Source: Papaver somniferum (lineage: Eukaryota; Streptophyta; Magnoliopsida; Ranunculales; Papaveraceae). From it: a stretch of 64,000 bases of DNA. The position numbers and the translations under genes were made by a program. Below the pieces are notes generated by a model, which saw only the letters and a list, made by a program, of their open reading frames with translations, did not search any database and was not told where the DNA came from. Shown here one piece after another: positions 1 through 10,409 of this stretch; positions within the stretch are counted from its first letter, which is position 1, and the number at the start of each line of letters is the position of its first letter. Location of the stretch: positions 158,870,406-158,934,405 of the forward strand of contig NC_039363.1 in NCBI RefSeq assembly GCF_003573695.1, in the 5' to 3' direction.

Positions 1-285
1 AAACGCGTATGCCAGGAACACATGCCAATCGGCATGCCAAACATGCCAAGCAACATGCCAAACTTGCCAAATGCGCATGCCAGGCGCACATGCCAAGCAG
101 CATACCAAACTCGCCAAACGCGCATGCCAGACACACGTGCCAATCGGCATGCCAAACAGCATGCCAAACTCGCCAAACGCGCATGCCAGGCGCACTTGCC
201 AAACGCGCATGCCAGGCGCACATGCCAAACGGCATGCCTAACTTGCCTAAACGCGCATGCCAGGCGCACATGCCAAACGACATGC
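1..285. repeat. CATGCC-rich minisatellite in LTR A (5' copy)
   Basis: Irregular tandem units of roughly 20-40 bases built on 'AAACGCGCATGCCAGGCG' and 'CACATGCCAAACGGCATGCC'. The sequence is rich in the palindromic core GCATGC. The same array occurs at 6878-7235 in the 3' LTR with a different number and order of units, so it changes length after insertion. It is open in several frames only because the unit lacks stop codons. Confidence 0.9.
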
Positions 286-1046
286 CATATATGCTAATTA
301 GGGTTTCGACATGCTAAACCCTAATTTAGACAAAGTTTCCAGGCGCCGACAGAAGGTATCCATAATTAACGGCTATCCTTCCTCATGAGATGCAATCTCA
401 TCCATCCAAGTTCGCCACCGAGATGACAGACTTGTGGCAACTTTCAGGCGACCAGCCGCCTAAAACTAATGGCCATGGCTACGCCAGGCGCCAGTTGCAC
501 CATCACGCCACTGGCATGCACGATCCATGCCAGCCATGCCGCATTACCACTGGCGTGCACCAAAAACGCCACTCCGCCATCTTCAGGCTCCAACATAAGG
601 TAGCCATAATCAACGGCTACCCTTCCTCCTGAGATGCAATCTCAGCTATCCAAGTTCTCCACCGAGATGGCAGGCTTGTGGTAAGTTTCAGGCGACCATC
701 CAGGACGAGTCTACTACCACCACATGCTATTCTCCTGCGGCAAGTCCCTTGATTTTAACTTGCCACACGTAGCAAAGTGTTACATGTTTTCCAGGAAAAC
801 ACCCGAGACATCAAAACATGTCACAAACTGGGGGATACTTATCAGGGTATTGGTCTGGCGGTTTACAACGTGCGCCGTGCAATACGCCCATTACAAGAAA
901 GTGTCATAAAGCGAGGCGGTTAGTAATGGTGAAACGTATCCTTCGTTATGGAAACATCAATTCCAGGCGTTACCCGTTACTCTTTTCTTCCACCACTCAA
1001 CCGTTTCCACTTCCTATGAGACCAGGGTACGTTTTGTTGCGACTTG

Positions 1047-1054
1047 TATAAATA
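1047..1054 (+). promoter_or_regulatory. TATA box of LTR A (5')
   Basis: TATAAATA in the context GCGACTTGTATAAATAGGT, conserved at 8009-8016 in the 3' LTR. It lies about 380 bases before the LTR end, a plausible position for the U3/R promoter. Confidence 0.65.
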
Positions 1055-1434
1055 GGTATCACCTATTTTCCACCAAAAAATAAGTTTTTGGTCAGGAGAA
1101 CAATACAACATTCAGAAATCACCTGATAGATTTTTCATTCAGCTAGGCAGTCAGATTTTCTGATACATGTCACAAAACACCCACACTTCCAGAACGACGA
1201 TTCTGTTCTCAACACTTTCTTCGCTTCCCTCCCTAAGACCAACCCTTCTCCTTCACTTTGTGACCGAAGTAAGTCTGGAACGACCATTTCTTGGTTTAGG
1301 CCAGATTTGTACAGGTTGATCTCTCGAATCAAAATTACTCCCATGCAGTACATTGTTTAGGGTCTAGACTCGTTTCTCATCCACACACACGAATTTTCTA
1401 AAACCGGAAAAAACGGTTTTCACCCATAAACAAT

Positions 1435-1452
1435 TGGCGACCAAAATGGGAG
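1435..1452 (+). other. Primer-binding site, gypsy family A (tRNA-Lys-like)
   Basis: TGGCGACCAAAATGGGAG starts two bases after the LTR end. It resembles the plant tRNA-Lys acceptor complement (TGGCGCCCACCGTGGGGC) and the copy in family E at 38878-38895, TGGCGACCACAGTGGGAG. The match is imperfect, consistent with decay. Confidence 0.7.
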
Positions 1453-1510
1453 ATTAATCTCTCGGTTAGAATATCAATTCCTAATTTTATTTTTCAACCC
1501 CAATCGGAAG

Positions 1511-1705
1511 ATGATAGAACTCAGGTCCGGATCAGCAACAAACCCTGAAAACACTAGCGCTGAAATCATCTTCGATGTTAACGTTTCTTCTAGTGACATT
1601 AATATGCCACCTGTACACCATCGGCGCAGAAAATGTCCCTTCAGGCGTTACACCTTCGATCACCAGAGCCAGAGCCGCTGCCGCCACCCCCAACGCTTTT
1701 TCTAG
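1511..1705 (+). pseudogene. Decayed gag N-terminus, gypsy family A
   Basis: An ATG 58 bases after the PBS opens a frame starting MIELRSGSATNP. The gag of the sister family E starts MVDLRNGSETLNP at the same place relative to its PBS, so this is the family gag start. The frame closes after 64 codons, and no capsid-like or zinc-knuckle segment follows in any frame. The initiation region is clear; the rest has decayed beyond recognition. Confidence 0.5.
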
Positions 1706-2594
1706 TGTGACATCTCCAGCCGTCACCCGAGCCGCTCCTCCTCCACCATCAGGACGAGAGACTGGAGGGGCCAGAAAAAGCCGACCTCCTCTTACCACTA
1801 TTGATTTGATGGAAAAACAAAAGGTTCTCGTAAGGCTCAGACAGACATGGCTACAACTCAGAAAGAGATACCTATTTTCCTCAAGACACTAACGGAGCGG
1901 CCACCGTAAGAGTCACGATCAACCCCAGACGGAGCTGATGAGGAATACTTTTAACATCCGACGCGGGAACTTCAGCAGGACGCGTGTTTATAGATGAAGA
2001 GGCTCGCGTTGCTCTTGAACGCCCAGTAGAAGGGACTCAACAATCCAATTTCGTCATACGTGAAGATCAAGAACGACTTCTCCAAAATCGAGGCAAATAA
2101 AATCAGCAACCCTCCTGAGTTCACAGAGACCCTCTTCCCGTCGGGAGCTGCATGATTTCTGGGGAATTCGCCCACAAAATCGGGCAGTCTATGATGAAAC
2201 ATTTATGTGAGATTGTATATTTCTTCAAGGTGCAGCGTCAAGACATATTTGCAGCCCTCAACCGCACTACATCAGGAAAACAGTTGTTTCCAGCCAAGGA
2301 AGCCGTTCCCAAACCCCAACCTCTCCTGGGAAGCACGATTGATAGATGAAATTGGGGATTCCTAACCAATATCCACTTGAAGGATGTCTAGTTTGACAAC
2401 ACACTGATTGACGCGGCCTCAGACTTCAACATTATAACCGCCAAGGCTCTGAGAGTTGCAAGGAAAAAATCAAACAGAAGAAGCGTATTCTTTCCCATGA
2501 GAGAAAAACACGACTTGCCGACCAACACTATTTGTGCCGTCTTCCCATATGCCTTATCGTATCAAGTTGTTTTTCGAAGTCAAGGGTTAATAGC

Positions 2595-2835
2595 GCCCTC
2601 ACTGGAGTTTTTAACATGAGCCACTTCGACGTCTCTCTCCAGGAGCCGCTTCAATGTTATCTCCAGAAGTCGCTCCGCTTCAACGTTCGCTCCAGCAGCC
2701 AAAGCTTCAGCGTTTTGCTCCATAAGCTTCAACGTTTCTCTCCAGAAGCCGCTCTTCTTCAACGGAAAACGCTCCGCTTCAACGTTTTTCTCCAGGAACC
2801 ACTTCAACATTTCGCTCCAAGAACTGCTTCGACGT
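2595..2835. repeat. CTTCAACGTTTCTCTCCAG minisatellite in gypsy A interior
   Basis: About eight imperfect units of 25-35 bases, each with 'CGCTTCAACGTT' and 'CTCCAGAAGCCG'. The reverse complement (GGAGAGAGCGTTGAAGCGGCTTCT) forms arrays at 47225-47349 and 58063-58335 in family E, so the array is a shared family trait. Confidence 0.85.
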
Positions 2836-4404
2836 TCTCTTCCGAGGCCTCCTCTTCATCGAAAACAAATATATATATATATATAAAAAGGGAATAAAAT
2901 CACATACATGAGTTATCAAATCCCATCAATATTCATGTCCGTGGTCATCCAAGGTTCGTGCTCGTAGCTACCGCGCTTTCCTTTCAAGATCCAGTAGACG
3001 TCACTCTTCCTCGCCAAGATTTGTACCCGTAGTCATCACTCCTCCTTGTCAAGGATCGTGACCGTTGCCATCCAAGCACCTGCCAACTTGTTTTTGTTCC
3101 CACGAAAACGCAGTCTCTTCGCAGTTGCTGCCAAGAACTGTTGTTTTTCGTTTGCTGATACCATCCAGAGCTTTACCATAACAACAATCACTAAAAAGGT
3201 AATCCGTACTTCTCCATATTTTAGTTTCACATGGAAGAAGTAATAGAATCACCAGTATGGATGCAAGATGATATCTTTATCATGGACAACTCACTAATCA
3301 TACAAGATGAAACCACAAAAACCACACTTGGGGACTGAGGCTCAACCCATGGAATCCCTTCATTGTCGAGAGCCTTTCAACTCAGAAGGGAAAACCGGCC
3401 AAGAAGTCATGACCATAACAAGGTCACCACTATTAAAAGATGTAGTGCAAGGATATCACCACCTCCTTGTCTGGAAGGATCTTGACCAACAAGCAATATT
3501 TGGCTCAGCTCATAATCGTTGTTGTTAGTGAAGAATCAAGAGGAAAGTCGCGCCTCAGCAAGCCACGCATATCGACTACACCATGTTTTCCGCATCACCT
3601 ACTCAGAACTCAACACCACCTACCCAAGGCGTGCATGAAGACACGCATCACCGACAAATCCAAATTCGGTATTTCTAGATTTCCAATTTCCTATGGAAGG
3701 GGTGCATGGGCTGCCAGAAGTTGGGTGAAATGCAGAATTATCAGGTGCAGCTCCCGCCCCATGATCCAAAAATGACGAATCACAAAGATTGCCTCCTTCA
3801 TCAATTCGTCAACCACCTTACCAGCAAAGGCAATAGAACTTTACGAGCCGCAGGAATTTCTCAACATAAAGTCGTGCACTGCATCAAAGACTCCAAAAAC
3901 GTGCCGCAGAGATATTCACATATCCGGCCACTCCATCGGATCTATGACCAGACAGAAGTAACTGGGGACTGCTCATCGCATCCCATTTGATACAATAGTC
4001 CAAGATTCAGAAGATGTTTCGAAGGATGTGACCTGGAATGAAGTCCTTGGAGACTTGTTAGCAATACGTCAGCAATAGAATGCCTCTCAGCTCGTCCACT
4101 TTATCTAGCGATTCCGGAAGATGTCGACCATACAAGCATCCACAACATATCATCATCGCAATCATAAAATCTAGGTACCAGATAACCTAAAGTCAAGGAT
4201 GGACCAACAACACAACCACAATCTCCAAGATTAGCCCTGACATGATCATTGTCGAGCATATATTTCATCCATCTATCCCAAGATCGTAATGGGTTTTGGT
4301 AAATTTTGAAATCTACTGGAGAGATTAGATACTATTTCTTCTGGAGTCAGAGCCTTATTACACATTCTGGAGAAGATCGATGGTACTGCTGGGTGGATAC
4401 ACAC

Positions 4405-4671
4405 CTACCTTGAGTTCTCCTGGCTTGCCTTGCTGTTTATTATAACTATTGGAGACTGCTTTGTTGCCATTAATGTCCGCTCTACCACCGCTAACAAATG
4501 AAGGAGAGGAGCCAGATACTTCAGATGAAAGCACGAAGCCGTATGAACAACAAAAAACAGAATAGGGTCGATACCCCTTTTCATATGAACACGATTTCTA
4601 GAGTTTGAACAGAATAAGGTTTCCTTTTTGCTCCATGAACGAGAATAAATGACTTGGCGCGCCACACTCAT
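4405..4671 (-). other. Antisense short ORF with conserved splice-donor-like end, gypsy A
   Basis: This is an 88-codon frame running antisense to element A. It shares blocks with plus-strand sequence 45850-46217 of family E: SKKE..CSNSRN..MKR near the start and TKQSPIVIIN.KA.QENSR at the end. In both copies the shared block is followed by GTAGGT, which looks like a 5' splice site. The opposite strand here also carries a conserved hydrophobic peptide (see findings), so which strand is coding is unresolved. No known family was recognised. Confidence 0.35.
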
Positions 4672-4894
4672 GCTCCATAGACGAACAAGTAGTGTGTCAA
4701 TACCTCCGTTCTATGACCGAACCAGCAATGCGCTACAATGAGGGACACCAGTCACTAAACCTGCAACGCTCCATGGCTCCAGCATTTCGTGGTCAAGCCA
4801 ACTCTCCATGGCTCCAGCACTCTGTGGTTAAGTTAGCGGCAACGCTCCAGCATTCCGCTATCCAGCCAGAAAGCCGTCCAAGTGCCATTTTCAC

Positions 4895-5035
4895 CATTCC
4901 GCGGACTGAAGCCAATTTCCATCATTCTGCAGACTGAAGCCAGTTTCCACCATTCCGCGAACTGAAGCCAGTTTCCACCATTCCGCGGACTGAAGCCAGT
5001 TTCCACCATTCCATGGACTGAAGCCAATCGCCATA
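4895..5035. repeat. ~33-bp tandem repeat, GACTGAAGCCAGTTTCCACC
   Basis: Four to five near-identical units of about 33 bases ('CATTCCGCGGACTGAAGCCA...'). Part of a wider degenerate repeat zone (4690-5960) that is absent from the family E interior. Confidence 0.85.
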
Positions 5036-5284
5036 TCCGCATGTTCGTGACCTAACCAGCCAACGCCAGTTCCGCGGGCCAAGTTGCCGCACAATCTCCG
5101 CGCGCTCCACCAGACAAGCAGCGCCATCTACGCCTGCTCCATAGTCTAGCAAGCAACACCATGACTCCAGCACCCCGTGATCGAATCCGCACTATCTCTG
5201 CCCATTTTTCAAAAAACACCGGCTCCGTCTTCACTGTTTGATATCCAAAATCCAAAGTGTTATTTCCAACATTCCACGGATATA

Positions 5285-5430
5285 GCCAAAGCGGCTCCAT
5301 CTTAGCCGTTCAAAGCAGCGCCGTCTCCACTATCCAAAGCGGCGACATCTTAGCCGTTCAAAGCAGCGCCATCTCCACTAGCCAAAGCGGCGCCATCTTA
5401 GCCGTTAAAAGCAGCGCCATCTTCACTAGC
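5285..5430. repeat. ~48-bp tandem repeat, CATCTTAGCCGTTCAAAGCAG
   Basis: Three units of about 48 bases alternating 'CCATCTTAGCCGTTCAAAGC' and 'AGCGCCATCTCCACTAGCC'. It sits in the same repeat zone as 4895-5035. Confidence 0.85.
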
Positions 5431-6097
5431 CCAAGATAGCACCATCAGTCCGCGTCCCAAGCCGACGCTCCAAAGCCCCATCTTCACCGCTCCACGTCCA
5501 AGCTAGCACTACGCCAACGCCCCATGGCTCCATCTTCACTGCTCCACGACCATTCCAAGAAAGCCATGCCATTGGCAATTCCAAGCTATCCACGCCATTG
5601 GCCCTTCCAAGTGAACCATGTCGTCCACCGTTCCAAGATAGCAGCACAACCGACTTCACAGTCGAGCCAAGCCAAGCCAGCAGCGCCAACGGTTCCAATA
5701 CCCTAGCAAACACCAACAGCTTGTATCCTCCCAACGCTAGCTTCTCTGCTCGATAGCCGATGCACCTGCGTCCTTCTCAGCGCCAACTTTTCCGCTATTG
5801 AAAAGTGCCATCCGCATCCCAAACCAACTCCCGCCGCGTCTTAACCAATGCCCTAGCCAGCAGCGCCGTGAACCATTCCCTAACCAGTAGCCAAAGACGC
5901 CGCACTGGTGCCAACATCCCAAGGCTAAGACGAATTTATGCAAAAGCCGACAACACAAGGATCATGGATTCCTCATGGTTTCCACCAAAGGTTAGTTGAA
6001 TTTCCTTGGCAATGTCTTCACGTCTTGCTCTTTCGATTTTACTCTTGTCTGTCACCATCTCATGCTTACCCTGCAACAATGCCACTGTTACGTTTTA

Positions 6098-6111
6098 AGC
6101 AGGGGACTTAA
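6098..6111 (+). other. Polypurine tract, gypsy family A
   Basis: AAGCAGGGGACTTAA lies directly before the LTR start TGTTGATGGTGG. The matching site of family E (reverse strand, 41350-41362) reads GCATGGGAATTAA before the same TGTTGATGG. Confidence 0.7.
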
Positions 6112-6877
6112 TGTTGATGGTGGTTTTTATCTTAGGGTTAAAATCGTAAAACCTTGCATCTGACGTCACTCTGCAAGGAAACGGTGTCGTGAGTGCTAAC
6201 CTCTCCACCAACATATTTATTGATCCATTCAATATATTTACATGAAATTTATCCAGACTAGCTAATGTAGCAACCATCCCAAACACTCTGTAAATTTCGG
6301 CATCTCGCCAATACAAGACTCACTGAGTACTTTCCTGTGCTATGTTCCCCGGAAAAACCCTTAATATTGGTATGGCATGACGGATTTGTGTTCACTCGCA
6401 GCGGAGTAGCATGAAACTCCAAGTACCAAAGTTAAGGCCACCGCACGAAATGCTCAGACGGAAAGCACACTGTATTCTGTAGATAATGATTTTTGTGGCA
6501 GCATAGGAAATCCAGCCAATTATTGTGATAACTCACAAAAAAACTCATAAACCCGACTAATTTGCAAAATTAGGGTTTCGCGCACCGCGCAGTACACTAG
6601 ACCCCGTTGGTCGAAAAACTATGCTTAACCAAACTAGGCGATTAAATCCGCCACAACACACCGGAAGTGTGGCCACGCCCTAGCTTGCCATCCCCACTTC
6701 CCATCAACCAATCTGGTCGCTTTAAATCCGCCACACTCACACAAAAGTGCAGCCACGCCCATGCTTGGCCGACCCTCTTACATTAACCAATCAGGTTGCT
6801 TCAAACTCGCTACAGTGTTGAAAGGAGGAAACCACGCCAGATGATCGCAAATCTAATTGGCTTCCCAAAACCCGCGC

Positions 6878-7235
6878 CAAACGCGCATGCCAGGCACACA
6901 TGCGAATCGGCATGCTAAACATGCCAAGCAGCATGCCAAACTCGCCAAACGCGCATGCCAGGCACACCAAACTCGCCAAACGCGCATGCCAGGCACACCA
7001 AACTCTCCAAACGCGCATGTCAGGCGCACATGCCAAACGACATGCCTAACTTGCCAAACGCGCATGCCAGGTGCACATGCCAAATGACATGTCTAACTTG
7101 CCAAACGCGCATGCCAGGCGCACATGCCAAACGACATTCCTAGCTTTCCAAACGCGCATGCCAGACGCACATGCCAAACGACATGCCAAACTTGCCGAAA
7201 CGCGCATGCCAGGCGCACATGCCTAACGGCATGCC
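6878..7235. repeat. CATGCC-rich minisatellite in LTR A (3' copy)
   Basis: Same unit family as 1-285, but with a run of 'CAGGCACACCAAACTCGCC' units not seen in the 5' copy. The arrays have diverged by unit gain and loss between the two LTRs. Confidence 0.9.
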
Positions 7236-8008
7236 ATATATGCTAATTAGGATTTCGGCATGCTAAACCTTAATTTAGACAAAGTTTCCAGGCGCCGACA
7301 GAAGGTAGCCATAATCAACGGCTATCCTTCCTCATGAGATACAATCTCAGCCATCCAAGTTCGCCACCGAGCTGACAGACTTGTGGAAACTTTCAGGCGA
7401 CCATCCGCCTAAAAATAATGGCCATGGCTACGCCAGTAGCCACTTGCACCATCGTGCCAATCGCATGCACGAGCCATGCCATCCATGACACATTACCACT
7501 GGCGTGCACCAAAAACTCCATTGAGACATCTTCAGGCGCCAATATAAGGTATATATAATCAACGGCTACCCTTCTTCCTGAGATGCAATCTCAGCCATCC
7601 AAGTTCTCCACCGAGCTGGCAGGCTTGTGGCAAGTTTCAGGCGATCAGCCAGGACGAGTCTACTAGCACCACATGCTATTCTCCTGCGGCAAGCCCCTTG
7701 ATTTTAACTTGCCACACGTAGCAAAGTACTACATGTTTTCCACGAAAACACTCGAGACATCAAAATATGTCACAAACTGGGGGATACTTATCAGGGTATT
7801 GGTCTGGAGGTTCACAGCGTGCGGCGTGCAATACGCCCGTTACAAGAAAGTGTCATAAAGCGAGGCGGTTAGTAATGACAAGAAGTAATGGTGAAACGTA
7901 TCCTTTATTATGGAAACATCAATTGCAGGCGTTACCCGTTACTCTTTTCTTCCACCACTCAACCGTTTCCACTTCCTACGAGACCAGGGTACGTTTTGTT
8001 GCGACTTG

Positions 8009-8016
8009 TATAAATA
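8009..8016 (+). promoter_or_regulatory. TATA box of LTR A (3')
   Basis: TATAAATA in the same context as at 1047-1054. Confidence 0.6.
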
Positions 8017-8392
8017 GGTCCCACCTATTTTCCACCAAAAAACAAGTTTTTGGTCAGGAGAACAATACAGCATTCAGAAATCACCTGATAGCTTTTTCAT
8101 TCAGCTAGGCAGTCCAATTTTCTGATACAAGTCACAAAACACCCACACTTCCAGAACGACGATTCTGGTCTCAACACTTTTTGCTTCCCTCCCTAAGACC
8201 AACCCTTCTCATTCACTTTGTGACTAAAACAACTCTGGAACGACCATTTCTTGGTTTAGGCCATATTTGTACAGATTGATCTCTCGAATCAACAGTACTC
8301 CCGTGCATTAGATTTTTTAGGGTCTAGACTCGTTTCTCATCCACACACACGAATTTACCAAAACCGGAAAAAACGGTTTTCACCCATAAACA

Positions 8393-8629
8393 ATGTGGTT
8401 CAGTATTCACTTACCTTTTGTTGATGAAGTTCTTCAAAAGCTTCGGTTGATCTTCACCTTCAAACGGTAAAACGTAGTGATGTCTGGTACTCAACTACAC
8501 ATTTCTATCCTAATATGAGACTTGACTAAAAGTATACTAGAAAGAAAGATGTAGTTTTGATCAACTAAATTTGACAACAAGCTTGAGATAGTATAACACT
8601 TGTGATTTCGACCGAGCAATGCTCTAACA
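8393..8629 (-). mobile_element. Copia LTR start fragment (B-related), cut by gypsy A
   Basis: On the minus strand it reads TGTTAGAGCATTGCTCGGTCG..., the start of the B-family LTR found at 10410, 36391, 47350, 47998 and 53946. It is more diverged than those, and it ends abruptly where the gypsy A LTR begins. Element A therefore inserted into this older LTR. Confidence 0.8.
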
Positions 8630-9763
8630 ATCTCCCCATTTATCAATTTTACTGACAAAGCTATCAGTACATATGGATTAAAAAATAATGCTTCAAAACT
8701 TCGGAATCAATCATGCTTGATTTTCCTTGTTCTCCAACTCCTTGAATTCTTCGTTACTTCAAGTTTCTAATGATTTTGAACTTGTTTTGTTATTGAAGAT
8801 CCGTAGCGATAACAACTTTTGAAACATGTATTCTCAATCATTGTTATACAGAAACATAATATTATTATCTTCTCCTAAGTTCAATTGTATCACCACTTCG
8901 AAGTAATACTATGGTGATATGTTTCTCCCCTTTATTCAATAGTTACATCTTTTGCATAATAGGTAAAACCTATAGATGTTGATTCACCCCCCTTACATAT
9001 TGATCCATAAACCATATGTATGTAGCGCGAAACTACTAATTAATTCTCCACCTTTTTGTCAATAGAAATTGGCAAAGGTACGAAAACAGTGGGATCATTA
9101 TGAATTCTAATAAAAGATACTCCAAGACTAAAGAAACACATATCAAATTTAATTTAGATGATATCACAGAGTATAGAATACTCAGTGTCTCATCTAGGAG
9201 ATTTAAGACACAAGCATCCCCTATATATTCCACATCCACTCTCCTCACAAAGATATAACAGTTAAGCACAAGTTCAAAAAGAACTCTCCCCCATTTGATG
9301 TCATTCCCAGGAGAACAACATGAGTGACCTTACTTTAATAAAAAACAGGATTTTGCCAGACATTAACAAGTCACATGGATTTGTATCCTAAACATCGACA
9401 TAAATTATTCTCAACGCCAGTTACGAACAAGGATACAATGTAGTAAGAACATCTTACGGGGTTTGATAATGTAGTAATTACACACAAGTGTGACCATAAG
9501 TAGATCAATACTGCGAAAATTCTCACAAAGTTTATTCTACTTTTAGTCCATAAAACTTAATATTAACTTTTGAGAATATATATGAGATATCAGTTCAATT
9601 CACAAAAAGTAATTGACACATATATCTCATAAGACTTTGCAATACATATAACAAATTATGATTAAATATTGCAAGTCCATCTTCCAAATAGAACTTAAAT
9701 AAATAAACCTAAAAACATACAAGATGAAAATCATTGGAAATATGCAGTATATGCTATACCAAG
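8630..9763 (-). mobile_element. Copia 3' interior fragment (B-related), non-coding
   Basis: On the minus strand this ends with a polypurine tract (AATGGGGAGAT) next to the LTR start. Blocks such as 'TTGACAAAAAGGTGGAGAATTAAT' (split here by one insertion) and 'CATATGGTTTATGGATCA' match 52970-53040 in the B4/B5 element. It is the untranslated stretch upstream of the 3' LTR. No protein-coding frame is supported. Confidence 0.7.
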
Positions 9764-10190
9764 TGATAGGATTTCGGGAAACCTATTTATAATAACCGCA
9801 ATCGCACGATGTCTAACTAGTAGACAGAGGCAAGTACGGGTCGAACTCACAGGGAGCGGTGGAAATATAATCAATATTCTCAATCAATCAATCATCAATA
9901 ATGCATTTGGATTTTTTGAATGATAGAAACGAAGAAAATAAACTAAACTACTAGAATGAATCCAATGGAAGAGTTGGTAGCCATGGTTTGTAGTATCCAC
10001 CACTATTTCTCAAAAGATATAAAATCAAAATCTTAATTAAAATATCCTCAATATTTCGGTTTGGGATCACCATGAGTATCAATATCTTTGAATAATTATG
10101 AATAAGAATTGTGAACATGGTCAAATTATGTCGACATTTATAACTTTCATATCTAAGCGAACCCTAATTCCAAACTCAGACAAAATCGTG
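9764..10190 (-). mobile_element. Athila-like LTR 3'-end fragment
   Basis: The left end reads TGATAGGATTTCGGGAAACC, the reverse of an LTR end. It is followed by CTAACTAGTAGACAGAGGCA and a 'GTCGAACTCACAGGGAG' block, a layout shared with 41572-41690 of the solo LTR. The right limit is approximate. Confidence 0.55.
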
Positions 10191-10194
10191 AACT

Positions 10195-10409
10195 AATATG
10201 TGAACTTGAGATTTGGTTTTGCCTTTGGGACCGGTTCTACCATGACACCTAACATAGGTTAAGTTTTGGTTCTACAAAGTCTCCTACATAGGTAGAGATC
10301 GTTTGCACAATGTCTCCTAACATAAGTTAAGAAATTGGTCATACCAAGTTCCCGAAATGGGTAAAGATCGATTCCACCATGGTTCCAAACATAAGTTAAG
10401 AATTGGTCA
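10195..10409. repeat. Degenerate ~60-bp repeats (TTCC/CTCCTAACATAAGTTAAG)
   Basis: Three to four imperfect units around 'CCTAACATAAGTTAAGAAATTGGTC', ending exactly at the copia LTR start. Origin unclear; possibly interior sequence of an older copia copy. Confidence 0.55.

Larger units (their letters stand above)
1..1432 (+). mobile_element. Gypsy family A, 5' LTR (3' portion; left end outside window)
   Basis: This is the 3' three-fifths of a long terminal repeat. It is co-linear with 6879-8392 at high identity, and both copies end in ...CACCCATAAACA. The first 285 bases are a CATGCC-rich minisatellite. A TATA box lies at 1047-1054. A primer-binding site follows two bases after the end, which fixes this as a 5' LTR of a plus-strand element. 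Short open frames such as 9-317 and 724-909 recur in the other LTR and are not genes. Confidence 0.9.
1433..6111 (+). mobile_element. Interior of gypsy family A, non-autonomous (no pol)
   Basis: This 4.7-kb interior lies between the PBS and the polypurine tract. I see no protease, RT, RNase H or integrase motif on either strand. It holds a decayed gag start (1511), a CTTCAACG minisatellite (about 2600-2830), a 1.3-kb region of degenerate repeats (about 4690-5960), and stretches matching the minus-strand family E interior (2900-3100 matches 58760-58960 reversed; 4260-4650 matches 45853-46300 reversed). The element is best called LARD-like. It would depend on enzymes from an autonomous Tat-type relative. 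Confidence 0.75.
6112..8392 (+). mobile_element. Gypsy family A, complete 3' LTR
   Basis: A 2281-bp LTR running TGTTGATGG...CATAAACA, preceded by the polypurine tract. 6879-8392 repeats 1-1432. The LTR start is nearly identical to that of family E, so A and E are sister subfamilies. It carries a minisatellite (6878-7235) and a TATA box (8009-8016). The bases after it (ATGTG, 8393-8397) are the candidate target duplication; the partner lies left of the window. Confidence 0.9.

Noticed and set aside
9..317. Repeat-peptide ORFs in the LTR (also 6853-7143)
   Set aside because: They are open in several frames only because the minisatellite unit lacks stops; there is no start context or conservation between the arrays.
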